Source: an uncultured Alphaproteobacteria bacterium (GTDB taxonomy: Bacteria; Pseudomonadota; Alphaproteobacteria; Rhodobacterales; Rhodobacteraceae). Taken from it: 64,000 bases of DNA. Below are positions 54,855-63,503 of this stretch, piece by piece. The notes beneath the pieces are model-generated. The model made no database searches and was not told the DNA's origin. It saw only the letters and a list, made by a program, of their open reading frames with translations. Position 1 is the first letter of the stretch. Each line of letters begins with the position of its first letter. The DNA is taken from the NCBI GenBank assembly GCA_902619165.1, contig CACNDI010000008.1, positions 21,369-85,368 on the forward strand, written 5' to 3'. The position numbers and the translations under genes are program-made.

Positions 54855-55157
54855 CTAGTAATTATTAATGTCACTATCGTCAACCGCAGATCTCTTCCAG
54901 AACTTCACTAAGACAAGTGAAATAATTAATCCTAAGAGTGCCCAAAATAACAAAAGTTCATACCACTGATCAAAGAACAAGATAGAGGGAAGAAACATAT
55001 TTTCTAAAGCGAACACATATGCGCTGGTTACGAAGCTACTTAAACTTAATGGCAGGAAAAAAATTGTACTTCCATCAAATAATTCAAAAACAAGAAAAGC
55101 TATACCGATAACTATCCAAGTTTGAAAAATGAAGACAAACATCAACAGGTAATCCAT
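54855..55157 (-). CDS. NfeD-like short membrane protein
   Basis: 100 residues with two to three transmembrane helices (about 5-40 and 65-90) and a short cytoplasmic end. Sits directly behind a stomatin-like gene, the standard position of NfeD-like partners, which assist membrane microdomain proteins. The soluble NfeD C-terminal OB domain is missing or rudimentary. Assignment rests mostly on context. Confidence 0.62.
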   Translation of the reverse strand: MDYLLMFVFIFQTWIVIGIAFLVFELFDGSTIFFLPLSLSSFVTSAYVFALENMFLPSILFFDQWYELLLFWALLGLIISLVLVKFWKRSAVDDSDINNY

Positions 55158-55161
55158 TTGG

Positions 55162-56076
55162 TTATTTCTTTTCTTTTGGAAGTGTTTCCATTAATGCAGA
55201 GAATGCACTAAAGATTCCACTTATATCGGAGGGTAAAACTAAAGTTTTTGTATTTTGAGAAGCAGTAAGTTGACCTATAGCATCGACTTGTCGCTTTGCT
55301 ATTTCAAAGTCAATAGCAGGCTTTCCATTATCTTTTATGGCTTTTGCTAATAAAGCAGTTTGCTTTGCATCTGCTGCGGCTTTTACTTCTATTGAGTATG
55401 CTTCAGCGTCTGCTGATACTTTTACAGCCTCTGCTTCTTTCTTAGCCTTATAGAATTCTGCATCGGCCTTCAATTGGATTGATTGTTTTTGTCCTTCCGC
55501 CTCAGCAACGGTTGCTCTTCGATTTCTTTCAGCATTCAATTGCTGACGCTGAGCCTCTTTTGTTGCATCGTCTACAATCACATCCGTTATAGAAGTCCTT
55601 GTTATTTCTATTCCCCATACTTCTGCCGATGGAGACAAACTGTTTGCAATTTCTGAATTCATTTGGTCTCGACTTGATTGCAACTCATCCAGTTCAAGTT
55701 TGCCTGCTGCCGACCTAACTACCGATGATGTTTCAGTATTTAATGCCTGATCAATATTGGAAATTCTGTAAACGGACCTCGATGCATCTATCACTCTGTA
55801 AAAGATGCTGGTCTCTAGTTCGACTTCTACGTTATCTTTTGTAATTACTGAAATTTTCTGGGCTTCAAGTTGTCTTTCAAGAATATCGATTTTGTGTGCG
55901 ACCTTATCGAGGTAGGGCACAATTATTGATAGTCCAGCGTTTAAGGTTTTGTAATATTTACCAAATCGTTCGACAACAAATACTTTGGACTGCGGTACTA
56001 CCTTAACCCCGAGGTAAATCGTTAGTATGATTAACGCTACAACTATTATGGTTGTTATTGAACCGATATTCTCCAT
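55162..56076 (-). CDS. SPFH-domain membrane protein, stomatin/QmcA-like
   Basis: 304-residue protein. Single N-terminal helix (about 5-25), then an SPFH/band-7 domain (V-P-Q-S-K-V-F-V-V-E-R-F-G-K-Y at about 26-40). After that comes a long Ala/Glu/Lys-rich coiled coil (A-E-A-E-G-Q-K-Q-S-I and following), and a C-terminal hydrophobic patch. Oligomeric ring-forming scaffold at the inner membrane, thought to hold proteases. Forms an operon with the NfeD-like gene. AAGGA ribosome-binding site. Confidence 0.9.
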   Translation of the reverse strand: MENIGSITTIIVVALIILTIYLGVKVVPQSKVFVVERFGKYYKTLNAGLSIIVPYLDKVAHKIDILERQLEAQKISVITKDNVEVELETSIFYRVIDASRSVYRISNIDQALNTETSSVVRSAAGKLELDELQSSRDQMNSEIANSLSPSAEVWGIEITRTSITDVIVDDATKEAQRQQLNAERNRRATVAEAEGQKQSIQLKADAEFYKAKKEAEAVKVSADAEAYSIEVKAAADAKQTALLAKAIKDNGKPAIDFEIAKRQVDAIGQLTASQNTKTLVLPSDISGIFSAFSALMETLPKEKK

Positions 56077-56184
56077 TTTTATTCCTTCACCTCTCTTACC
56101 TCTTCCTTACTGACGGTAGCCTATTATTAACAAAATTTCAATTGCTTGATCTGTACCTGTTTACCATAATTTTAGATTAATAAG

Positions 56185-56356
56185 TGGCTGGGGTGGTAGG
56201 ATTCGAACCTACGGTACACGGGATCAAAACCCGTGGATATTGTTATCAGGAGTTATCAGTTTTCTCATAACCCTTTAAAATAGTTCTTATCTTTCTCATG
56301 GTTCTTATGCGTTATCAGGAAAATCACGAAAACTGTTGTCAAAAGTGTTGTCAAAA
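56185..56356 (-). repeat. tRNA-Gln 3'-fragment repeat with tail, copy 6 (identical to tRNA)
   Basis: The 49-bp core (56185-56233) is identical to tRNA-Gln positions 63504-63552. Tail 56234-56356 contains short direct repeats: GTTATCAG at 56242 and 56252, GTTCTTAT at 56283 and 56301, GTTATCAG at 56311, and GTTGTCAAAA at 56335 and 56347. These repeated ~10-bp words look like arm-type binding sites of a tyrosine integrase. Youngest copy, nearest the tRNA gene. Confidence 0.93.
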
Positions 56357-56474
56357 ATAGGTGACCAACATCCATTTCTGCAAAAATCGCCTATCAAGTT
56401 TACCCTAGTCAACAATATGCTAAATTGTGACGATGGTTCGTTGTGAACGATTTGTGGGGTTGTGTAGGTTTTTC

Positions 56475-56828
56475 TCAGTACGGTATTCCCTCATCAACTC
56501 TCCTCTTTTTAATTTTATTTTCATCAAGGTTTAACTTTTTCACTACAGGGTGTTTTTCATCAACAACTCTCCAGTAAGGAAAATTTTCATCATCTTTATG
56601 CAGTTCAATTGCCATTCTTAGAAATATCCCAGTTGTTACTGGACAAGTATTATCTGCCCCAGCTTTTAATGCTAGTCCACGCCTTAGTTCTTTAATGCTT
56701 AAATAAGAACCCTTGGGTATCGTAAAAATAAACTCTGAAATTTTCTCTGGCGAAGAGATAAGCATTTTCTCGCCAGCAGAAATATCCGAAAAACCTTTAT
56801 CTAGAATTTTTACAATATTTCTACTCAA
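56475..56828 (-). CDS. Uncharacterised protein, possibly MGMT-like fold
   Basis: 117 residues. L-I-S-S-P-E-K-I then I-P-K-G-S-Y-L-S-I-K-E-L-R-R-G-L-A and A-D-N-T-C-P-V-T-T-G-I-F-L-R, then P-Y-W-R-V-V-D form a conserved arrangement that recalls the winged-helix part of methylguanine methyltransferases, with T-C-P in place of P-C-H. A DNA-repair role is therefore only a guess. It sits alone between copy 6 and the NTF2-like genes. Confidence 0.6.
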   Translation of the reverse strand: MSRNIVKILDKGFSDISAGEKMLISSPEKISEFIFTIPKGSYLSIKELRRGLALKAGADNTCPVTTGIFLRMAIELHKDDENFPYWRVVDEKHPVVKKLNLDENKIKKRRVDEGIPY

Positions 56829-56988
56829 TAATTATCTCCTAAAATCCACACAAGTCCATCATTTGACTGTGACTGTATACTATTAAATCGCGATTTAACG
56901 TATTCACTCCATATTCATATGTTCTCTATGAACGCTAGAATCATTTAATACAATCTGAAATAACTTACACAATGTTATATTTACTTAT

Positions 56989-57975
56989 TTAATACTTTTT
57001 ATACATTAGTATTTGTTTCCATATTGATACCTCATCAAATAGGGTCCATTCACGTCTGATCTTTGGTTCCCCTTGAATTAATTCTCCATACTCTGCATGG
57101 GTAATGCCAAGGACAAAAACTTCTGCACCGGTTGGCTCACTGAATGCCCCAAATCCATCGTGTTTTCCATGAAGAGACCACCGAACTGCAGCACGAGGAG
57201 GCATGTTTTTGTCATCACGCCCAATAACATGGTGAACTTTAAATTTTGCATGTGGGAAGCTAGATCTGAGACCAGTCCAAAAACTATCTGCTCCTTTAAA
57301 ACTGCGAGTAGTAATGCCTCCTGGATATTCCAGTTGAGCAGAGCGATCGTATTCATTAAATATAGTATCTAACTCGTAATGCATTATTTTTTCAATTGTG
57401 CTGGCAAGGCGTTGCCCCCAGATATTAGTATTACCTTTTCCTAAATAAGGGCCAACGGTATCATTTGCAGGCGTATAAGGTTTAATGCATTTTTTTGGAC
57501 CACCTTCACGTTCGATAAGATTACTTGCATAATCTTTTGGATCTAAACCCAATTGACGAACTATTGCACCCTGATCACGAATTAACCATTCGTCGTCAAT
57601 TTTATTATTAGTAGCATGACAGTCAGCAATAATTCGGTATTGTAGATATTTTCCTGATGGAGCTCCATAAAGGCCATGATATGTGTGTGTGGCAGTAGAT
57701 ATTAGACGGTGTGATGAAAGCATGCCTTCTCCCTCTGCAGTACACCAGATCACATCCTCTCCCAGCAAGGTACGATCGGGAAATTCTGCTAATGTAGCCA
57801 TGGTTGCAGCAATGACATTGTCATTGCCAATTACCACTGAGGCAGGTGAACGCACCACTATATCATTTGCATAATAATCATTAAGCTTTGCAATTTTGCG
57901 TTCTTCCCAAATTTCTTTTGTTATACCTAAAATATAGTGTGGAAAGTTTCTAAATTTTGGATCGAATCCTTTCAT
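56989..57975 (-). CDS. Double NTF2-like (SnoaL-type) protein A
   Basis: About 328 residues made of two NTF2-like cone-shaped domains (about 15-150 and 185-325), each with a start helix ending at a Y-Y or Y-D and a W-F-type strand at the end. SnoaL-like proteins act as cyclases, isomerases or dehydratases on small ring compounds. Start placed at ATG 57975 with GAGG upstream and not at the TTG two codons earlier. The last gene of the sugar-type ABC cluster (binding protein, two permeases, NTF2-like B, NTF2-like A). Confidence 0.75.
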   Translation of the reverse strand: MKGFDPKFRNFPHYILGITKEIWEERKIAKLNDYYANDIVVRSPASVVIGNDNVIAATMATLAEFPDRTLLGEDVIWCTAEGEGMLSSHRLISTATHTYHGLYGAPSGKYLQYRIIADCHATNNKIDDEWLIRDQGAIVRQLGLDPKDYASNLIEREGGPKKCIKPYTPANDTVGPYLGKGNTNIWGQRLASTIEKIMHYELDTIFNEYDRSAQLEYPGGITTRSFKGADSFWTGLRSSFPHAKFKVHHVIGRDDKNMPPRAAVRWSLHGKHDGFGAFSEPTGAEVFVLGITHAEYGELIQGEPKIRREWTLFDEVSIWKQILMYKKY

Positions 57976-57992
57976 GGTCAATGCCTCATCAT

Positions 57993-59063
57993 TTAATACT
58001 CTCCTATTGGGAAAGATAATCTACCCTTTATGCGGGCCTTATTGAATTCATTCATACGTGCAAAGACATCGATATTTAGTTGATTGTAGACATCTAAAAG
58101 ATCTACCATTACCCAGTTTTCACGAATTTTACCCCTTTCAATACGCCAGAAATCAAGCGATTTCATTGTAATACGTTTTCCTGTTGGCGCTATTCCCATC
58201 CAACCGTCATTAGTTATTGTCTGTATCATGTTAGGCCAGCCAGTGACTGCAGCATAATCTTTATCACCAAAAAAATGATATGTTATTTCATCCACATATT
58301 TTCCTCTGTCTGGCATAGCATTAATAAATGGAATTTGATGCCAGTTTCTAAAGCCAGCAATTCCACGTGCAGTCCCAATACCAGCTGGCCCATACCAGTT
58401 AACTCTGTCATCCCAAAAGTGGGGCATTTTCATTATATCTACATCACCTTGTGAAGGATGTTTTTTCATATGTTGAAGCATAGTCTTAACAAGGTCACAC
58501 GATGCATTAGAATGTTTATCATCCCAAGGCCCTGAAACTAAGCCATCGTTAGTAGCTGGACCTGGAATACAAAACTCTAATCCCAAAGAAGGCGCCATTG
58601 GCCAAGCATTAGCCTGGATCATAACCTCAGGAATATCCCAGAGTGCCTGAACCTCTACCACTCGCCCTTGTTCAAATCGGTAAAATTCGTGAAACCTCAT
58701 GTGTGTCAAATGACCAGTTGGCGGAATATCAAGCCAAGGCCCAACAAATGTACCAACATAATGGCCACCACATCCAATCCAGTTATCACCATGCTCAGTC
58801 CGTCCACCGATTACGATCCAGTCCCGCCGCTCAAGATCTGGCATTGCCTCAAATAATGGCGCATAGCAAGTATCAAAAAAGTCGTCCGGACCTACTAAAT
58901 CGCCAAACGGGTATGGCACGTGGACAACTGCGTCAGTCAGCAATAAATCATTAAGTGCATTCCGAACACCTACCTCTGTGAAATCGGCCTGTGCTTTACG
59001 GAGCTTTGCAATAATTTCTTTATTTGTTGAGTTTATGTCATCCTTGACTTTATTGTTATTCAT
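57993..59063 (-). CDS. Double NTF2-like (SnoaL-type) protein B
   Basis: 356 residues, again two NTF2-like domains (about 20-165 and 195-340), related to protein A. P-P-T-G-H-L-T-H-M-R-F-H-E-F-Y-R-F at about 115-131 and A-P-T-G-K-R-I-T-M-K-S-L-D-F-W-R-I near the end are the paired SnoaL strands. It overlaps none, lying 17 nt before protein A, and only 4 nt after the permease gene. Substrate likely the compound taken up by this transporter. Confidence 0.78.
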   Translation of the reverse strand: MNNNKVKDDINSTNKEIIAKLRKAQADFTEVGVRNALNDLLLTDAVVHVPYPFGDLVGPDDFFDTCYAPLFEAMPDLERRDWIVIGGRTEHGDNWIGCGGHYVGTFVGPWLDIPPTGHLTHMRFHEFYRFEQGRVVEVQALWDIPEVMIQANAWPMAPSLGLEFCIPGPATNDGLVSGPWDDKHSNASCDLVKTMLQHMKKHPSQGDVDIMKMPHFWDDRVNWYGPAGIGTARGIAGFRNWHQIPFINAMPDRGKYVDEITYHFFGDKDYAAVTGWPNMIQTITNDGWMGIAPTGKRITMKSLDFWRIERGKIRENWVMVDLLDVYNQLNIDVFARMNEFNKARIKGRLSFPIGEY

Positions 59064-59067
59064 TTAT

Positions 59068-59949
59068 TTAACCCTTAACCGCTCCAGCAGTTAATCCACT
59101 TACGATTTGACGTTGAAAAAACAGAATTAACACCAATATTGGTGCCGTTACTGAGACTACGGCGGCTACTGCATACATTACCTTACCTTCAACCTGTGTG
59201 GTGCCAAGGAAGCTATTTATAGCGGGAATGATCGTCTCATTTTCTTCACTGAGAAGCATTACAGTTACTGTGAAGTCGTTATAGGCTAAAAGAAAACTAA
59301 AAAGCCCTGTAGTTATGACCCCAGGCCACATGACCGGAACAATAACATACCGAAATGCTTCAAAACGTGTGCAACCATCGATCATTGCACTTTCATCCAT
59401 ATCTTTGGGTACGTTGAGGAAGAATGAATGTAACATCCAAATGGTAAATGGCTGGTTCATTGCAACGAGTACAATAATGGTGGTTGGTAAATACCCCCAA
59501 ATATTCCATTCAAAAAACGGTAGTAGATATCCAGATACTAACGTGATGTGTGGCATTGCACGGAAAACTAGAGTGGCCATCAATATCCAAAAAGCGTAAC
59601 GAAATCCAGAACGTGCCAGAGCATAGCCACCCAGTGTTCCAAATGTGAGAGAAATTATAACAGTAAAAAACACTACTATCCCAGAGTTAAGAAAATTCTT
59701 CCAGAAACCTTCAATTATCCAGGCACCGTAATACCCGGAGCCAGTGAATGCATTACCAGTTTCTCTTGCGGTGTTAGTTCCCCAAAGTGCATACATCCAA
59801 TCTGCTTTTGAAAAAAAATCAGATTGAACTTTGAAACTACCCCAGAATGTCCAAAGGAAAGGGAAGGCAGCTATTAGCAGCCATAGAGCAACTAGGCTAA
59901 ATGAAAGGACGCTAAAAAATTTGATAGGAGTACGTGCTGTTCTTGTCAT
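59068..59949 (-). CDS. Carbohydrate-type ABC permease, MalG-like
   Basis: 293-residue permease of the CUT1/MalG family with six helices. The coupling loop E-A-A-like motif reads M-D-E-S-A-M-I-D-G-C-T-R-F-E-A-F at about 187-202. Followed by P-x-x-x-P-G. Translated after permease MalF-like, 10 nt away. Confidence 0.92.
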   Translation of the reverse strand: MTRTARTPIKFFSVLSFSLVALWLLIAAFPFLWTFWGSFKVQSDFFSKADWMYALWGTNTARETGNAFTGSGYYGAWIIEGFWKNFLNSGIVVFFTVIISLTFGTLGGYALARSGFRYAFWILMATLVFRAMPHITLVSGYLLPFFEWNIWGYLPTTIIVLVAMNQPFTIWMLHSFFLNVPKDMDESAMIDGCTRFEAFRYVIVPVMWPGVITTGLFSFLLAYNDFTVTVMLLSEENETIIPAINSFLGTTQVEGKVMYAVAAVVSVTAPILVLILFFQRQIVSGLTAGAVKG

Positions 59950-59959
59950 GATAGTAGTT

Positions 59960-60991
59960 TCATAGCCTCCTAAGCTTAAAATCTCGCCAATTACGGATCA
60001 GAACTGGTGTCAACAGGAAGATTACCCCAATAATTGTCAAAATCGATGTTGCCCCAGCTGATCCATAAAGGGGGTTTCCACTCTCACGAAGATCATTAAA
60101 AATGATCCAGCTAAGTGACCGAGCGTGTGCTTCAGCTGAAAAGCTTACAATCGGTTCAAAGACTCTAAAGTTATCCATCAACAGCATCAATGTAACAAAG
60201 GTAATCAATGGTACTAGGTGGGGGACTACGACGTAAACTGTGCGCTGCCACTTTGTAGCTCCGTCAATCTCAGCAGCCTCTAGCGTATCAACTGGGACAG
60301 TTTGGAGACCAGCATAAAACACTATAAAACTAAATGGGAGCGTATGCCATATTCCGTAGACAATTAACATAGTCCAGGTCAACCCAGTTGAAGCTTTGAG
60401 GCTTAGGTCCGGATCATTGAAAATCAGTTGAATAGTGGCCCCAATAATTCCATCTCCATCAACCATCCAAAATAAAATCAAAGATCCAACCAGAGGTGTT
60501 ACTAGGAACGGCAAAAGTGAGACAAATATGGATGGTCCCTTTATTATATTTGGTAAGCCGTTGACCCCAATAGCAATTGCCAAACCCAGTAGCAAAACCA
60601 ACGGCGTAACAACGGCAGTATACGTTAATGTAAACATTAAGGCACCATAGAAAGGAAGATCTAAGACTTCGTTTAGGAAGCCACTAAAGGTCCGTGAGAC
60701 TGCCCAAGCATTACCAACTTCAGCAAATGCTAGATGTGCGCGGTTTAGATAAGTACCTATGCCATTAAACTTACCTAACGGTGAATCTTGACGAAGCTCC
60801 TTGGTTGCTTCGATATCCACTGAAGTTGTCTCCCTACAGCCAAAAGGACCACAATTTTTCGACAAAACTAATACCTGGTCATGCTGTATAAAAAGAGATT
60901 GCACAAAAGCGGAACCTATAGGAATTGCAATGAACAAAATCATTGCCGAAAGCGTAGGTAGTATGAACCAAAAAAAAGTACGGTGTTTCAC
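59960..60991 (-). CDS. Carbohydrate-type ABC permease, MalF-like
   Basis: 343-residue MalF-like permease with six helices and a large periplasmic insert (about 40-110) with two cysteines near 42-52. Coupling loop E-A-A-E-I-D-G-A-T-K-W-Q-R at about 231-243. Pairs with MalG-like. It follows the binding-protein gene across a hairpin. Confidence 0.92.
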   Translation of the reverse strand: MKHRTFFWFILPTLSAMILFIAIPIGSAFVQSLFIQHDQVLVLSKNCGPFGCRETTSVDIEATKELRQDSPLGKFNGIGTYLNRAHLAFAEVGNAWAVSRTFSGFLNEVLDLPFYGALMFTLTYTAVVTPLVLLLGLAIAIGVNGLPNIIKGPSIFVSLLPFLVTPLVGSLILFWMVDGDGIIGATIQLIFNDPDLSLKASTGLTWTMLIVYGIWHTLPFSFIVFYAGLQTVPVDTLEAAEIDGATKWQRTVYVVVPHLVPLITFVTLMLLMDNFRVFEPIVSFSAEAHARSLSWIIFNDLRESGNPLYGSAGATSILTIIGVIFLLTPVLIRNWRDFKLRRL

Positions 60992-61020
60992 CCTTTACAT
61001 CCGTTTTTAAACAAAAACAC

Positions 61021-61057
61021 GGTGGGGGGGACTGGAGTTTTAACGATCCCCCTCACC
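61021..61057 (-). terminator. Stem-loop after the sugar-binding protein gene
   Basis: GGTGGGGGGG (61021-61030) pairs with CCCCCTCACC (61048-61057), one G-T pair, loop 17 nt. On the minus strand it is followed by GTGTTTTTGTTT. Lies in the 89-bp gap between binding protein and MalF-like gene. It would act as partial terminator or mRNA stabiliser giving high binding-protein levels, as at 1763-1790. Confidence 0.65.
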
Positions 61058-61080
61058 AAGTTCTCTCCAGTTAAACCAAC

Positions 61081-62325
61081 CTACTGAAGAAATCCTTTTT
61101 CTTTTGCAGCTGTCACATAAGCTGCTTCGACATCTGCAAGGGCTTTTTCTGCACTTTCGTTACCTTTAAGGAACTCTGATAATTCTGAGCCTAGCGCATT
61201 GTGCAACAACCCAATTTGTGGAAGCATTGGGTATGGAACCGCACCACCTTGAGCAGTCGCAGATACGCCTTCCGCAGCCGCACCCGGCTTAAAGCCTTCG
61301 AGCAACCAAATTGCATCATCGTTATTGGCGGCAACCATATCCGAGTTCAATGAGCTTGCCAGAGCGGCAAATGTAGCTTCTGCTTCTGCATCCGATACGT
61401 TTTTCGAAATAGTAAAACCATCCCACCACAGTGTCGCACCGGGTATACCACCTGGCTTAACTGATGGAGCTGAAGAAAGAACAGTATTTGATGTCACTTG
61501 TTCTGATGACCCTTCATCATCCAAAATCACCGATCCTCGAGATCCCCACATAATTCCTAGTGCAGCCTCTCCAGCTTCCCATATCGCCTGAGTTTCATTG
61601 GAGGCCTGTGTTAAATGATCGGGGTGTGCATATTCAACTAACGCCTTGAGTGTGTTTAAAGCTGCAATACCGGCTGCACTATTAACGGTAGGTTCAGCGG
61701 TACCAGGCTTAAAGAACTCACCTCCATGCGCAAGGAAAACTAGGTTAAACGACTCACCAACATTCCATCCTGTTTTCATATTCATAACGATTGGATATTC
61801 CATGATACCCGCTTTACGAATAGCTTGGGCTGCGGCAATCATCTCACTGTACGTGCCAGGGATACTATTTATGCCGGCTTTTTCAAGAATATCCTTACGG
61901 GAGAATAGATGTTGTGAGTTGGCCATGAAAGCAACAGCCATGATGTTGTCATCAATCGTAATCATTAGATTCTTTGGTAGATCAGCGCCATATTTTTCAA
62001 CCAAATCATTAAGAGGACGAACTAAGCCATCGTTCATAAGCTGTGTTAGGGTAGAATTTGCTACAATAACGCTAGTATACTCAGCTGGATTTGGTGTTAG
62101 AGCAGCATTCATTATTTGACGTGCTTCTGTTGTATGATTCCGTGTGAACTCTGACGCGCTAGCTGCACAATTTTCCTCAGCTGTTCCAGCGACAGCATGT
62201 ATAGCAGGGAAGTCACTAGCAAGAATTCGAATTGACTGTCCAGAAGGGCCACAGTCTTTAGCAAATGCCGCCGAGCAAATTAAGGTAGCTACGGCACTTG
62301 TCAGAATTAATTTTTTTAAAAACAT
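61081..62325 (-). CDS. Extracellular solute-binding protein, family 1 (sugar type)
   Basis: 414-residue periplasmic binding protein. Signal peptide of 22 residues (basic start, hydrophobic core, A-A-F-A before K-D-C-G). Mature part with the family-1 domain features P-L-N-D-L-V-E, I-P-G-T-Y-S-E-M and W-W-D-G-F-T-I near the binding cleft. It serves the MalFG-like permeases. An ATPase gene is absent from the module, so a shared MsmX/UgpC-type ATPase must supply energy. Divergent from the LysR gene at 62475. Confidence 0.93.
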   Translation of the reverse strand: MFLKKLILTSAVATLICSAAFAKDCGPSGQSIRILASDFPAIHAVAGTAEENCAASASEFTRNHTTEARQIMNAALTPNPAEYTSVIVANSTLTQLMNDGLVRPLNDLVEKYGADLPKNLMITIDDNIMAVAFMANSQHLFSRKDILEKAGINSIPGTYSEMIAAAQAIRKAGIMEYPIVMNMKTGWNVGESFNLVFLAHGGEFFKPGTAEPTVNSAAGIAALNTLKALVEYAHPDHLTQASNETQAIWEAGEAALGIMWGSRGSVILDDEGSSEQVTSNTVLSSAPSVKPGGIPGATLWWDGFTISKNVSDAEAEATFAALASSLNSDMVAANNDDAIWLLEGFKPGAAAEGVSATAQGGAVPYPMLPQIGLLHNALGSELSEFLKGNESAEKALADVEAAYVTAAKEKGFLQ

Positions 62326-62377
62326 CTTTTTTCTCCATTTTCCTCGATTGCACTATTAAAAACTAGAAAACTTTTTC

Positions 62378-62410
62378 TCGATCTAGACGTGGATTCTTCT
62401 CTAGAGTCGA
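62378..62410. promoter_or_regulatory. Candidate LysR-type operator (inverted repeat)
   Basis: TCGATCTAGA (62378-62387) and TCTAGAGTCGA (62400-62410) are an imperfect inverted repeat in the 149-bp gap between the divergent LysR and binding-protein genes. Spacing and place fit a LysR operator. Not tested; the core TCTAGA would bind the regulator. Confidence 0.35.
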
Positions 62411-62474
62411 TAATTGATACAAATACTAAAAAAAAATAGACCATTTCAGACTTTTTATATAATGAATTAGGTAT

Positions 62475-63404
62475 ATGACAGATATAAATGACATTAATAT
62501 CAGACTAATTGATAGCACAATGCTACTCGTTTTTCTTAGAACAATGCGGCATAAAAAGGCCACAGCAGTAGCAAAAGAAATGGGGTTAACACAACCAGCT
62601 GTCAGCCACGCATTAAAGCGACTTCGAATTCTATTTAAGGACCCGTTATTTCTGCGTCGTGCCCATGGATTGGAGCCAACGGCACTTGCACGCGAATTAG
62701 AACCAAAAGTTGAAAATATAATCCGCTTAATTTCACAAACAATTGAGGGATCAGAGCAATTTTTTCCAAATTCAGCAACAACAGATTTGCGGATCGGTGC
62801 ATTTGATTATGAATTAACCAACATCATTCCTAAACTTGTTGCTAAGCTACGTTCAGTCAGTCCAAACATAAATATACATGCCTTCCCACTCCACAGCGAT
62901 GGAGCAATTCACGCATTATCCCAGGGGCAAATCGATCTTTCAATTGGCTACTTCAATTTTCCAACACGAGGAAGAAAAACCTATATTGCAGAAAAACTTC
63001 ACAGCGAACATTATGTTTTAGCTGCTCGCAGAGGTCATAGCATATTTAAAGGAAAGCTAACGCTTGAGAAAATCGCTAAAGAAAAACACCTTTTAATATC
63101 CCCTTATGGACGAATTAAAAATTTATTAGATCATGCTTTGGATCTTCAAGGCTTAAAAATAGACATTCAAACAATTGTTCCATCACTTTTTCCAGCGTTA
63201 TCAATATTGGAAAATTCCGATCTAGTCGTGACTCTGCCAAAAAGAGTAGCAGAAGATAATGGCCAGAAATTTGATATTGCACATAGAGATCTGCCAATTG
63301 AAGGCGGAGAATTTCAAATTCATGCAGTGAGGCATGTTCGTGATGCAAAAAGTCCATTGCACCTTTGGCTACTCAAAATATTAAGAGAATTAGTGACACA
63401 GTAG
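62475..63404 (+). CDS. LysR-family transcriptional regulator
   Basis: 309 residues. N-terminal winged helix-turn-helix (about 28-48, A-K-E-M-G-L-T-Q-P-A-V-S-H-A-L-K-R-L) and periplasmic-binding-type effector domain from about 95. Its divergent position next to the transporter cluster suggests that it controls it. R-R-A-H-G-L-E-P-T is a NodD/LinR-like group trait. Confidence 0.93.
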   Translation: MTDINDINIRLIDSTMLLVFLRTMRHKKATAVAKEMGLTQPAVSHALKRLRILFKDPLFLRRAHGLEPTALARELEPKVENIIRLISQTIEGSEQFFPNSATTDLRIGAFDYELTNIIPKLVAKLRSVSPNINIHAFPLHSDGAIHALSQGQIDLSIGYFNFPTRGRKTYIAEKLHSEHYVLAARRGHSIFKGKLTLEKIAKEKHLLISPYGRIKNLLDHALDLQGLKIDIQTIVPSLFPALSILENSDLVVTLPKRVAEDNGQKFDIAHRDLPIEGGEFQIHAVRHVRDAKSPLHLWLLKILRELVTQ

Positions 63405-63503
63405 ATATTAGGAAGATTATTGGCAAGACCCCAAGAGTAGACTGGGAACAATCCAACAAACGGTAAAGGTAAATAAAAAGGGTAAATTATTGCATTTAAG
63501 AAA

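Noticed and set aside
45918..56356. The six tRNA-like repeats as additional functional tRNA-Gln genes
   Set aside because: Each lacks the acceptor 5' strand and D arm; only the 3' part from the anticodon loop to CCA is present, and several copies carry unpaired changes.
56234..56356. Tail as remnant of an integrase coding region
   Set aside because: All frames read contain several stops, and the short direct repeats do not look like coding sequence; no integrase motif is seen.
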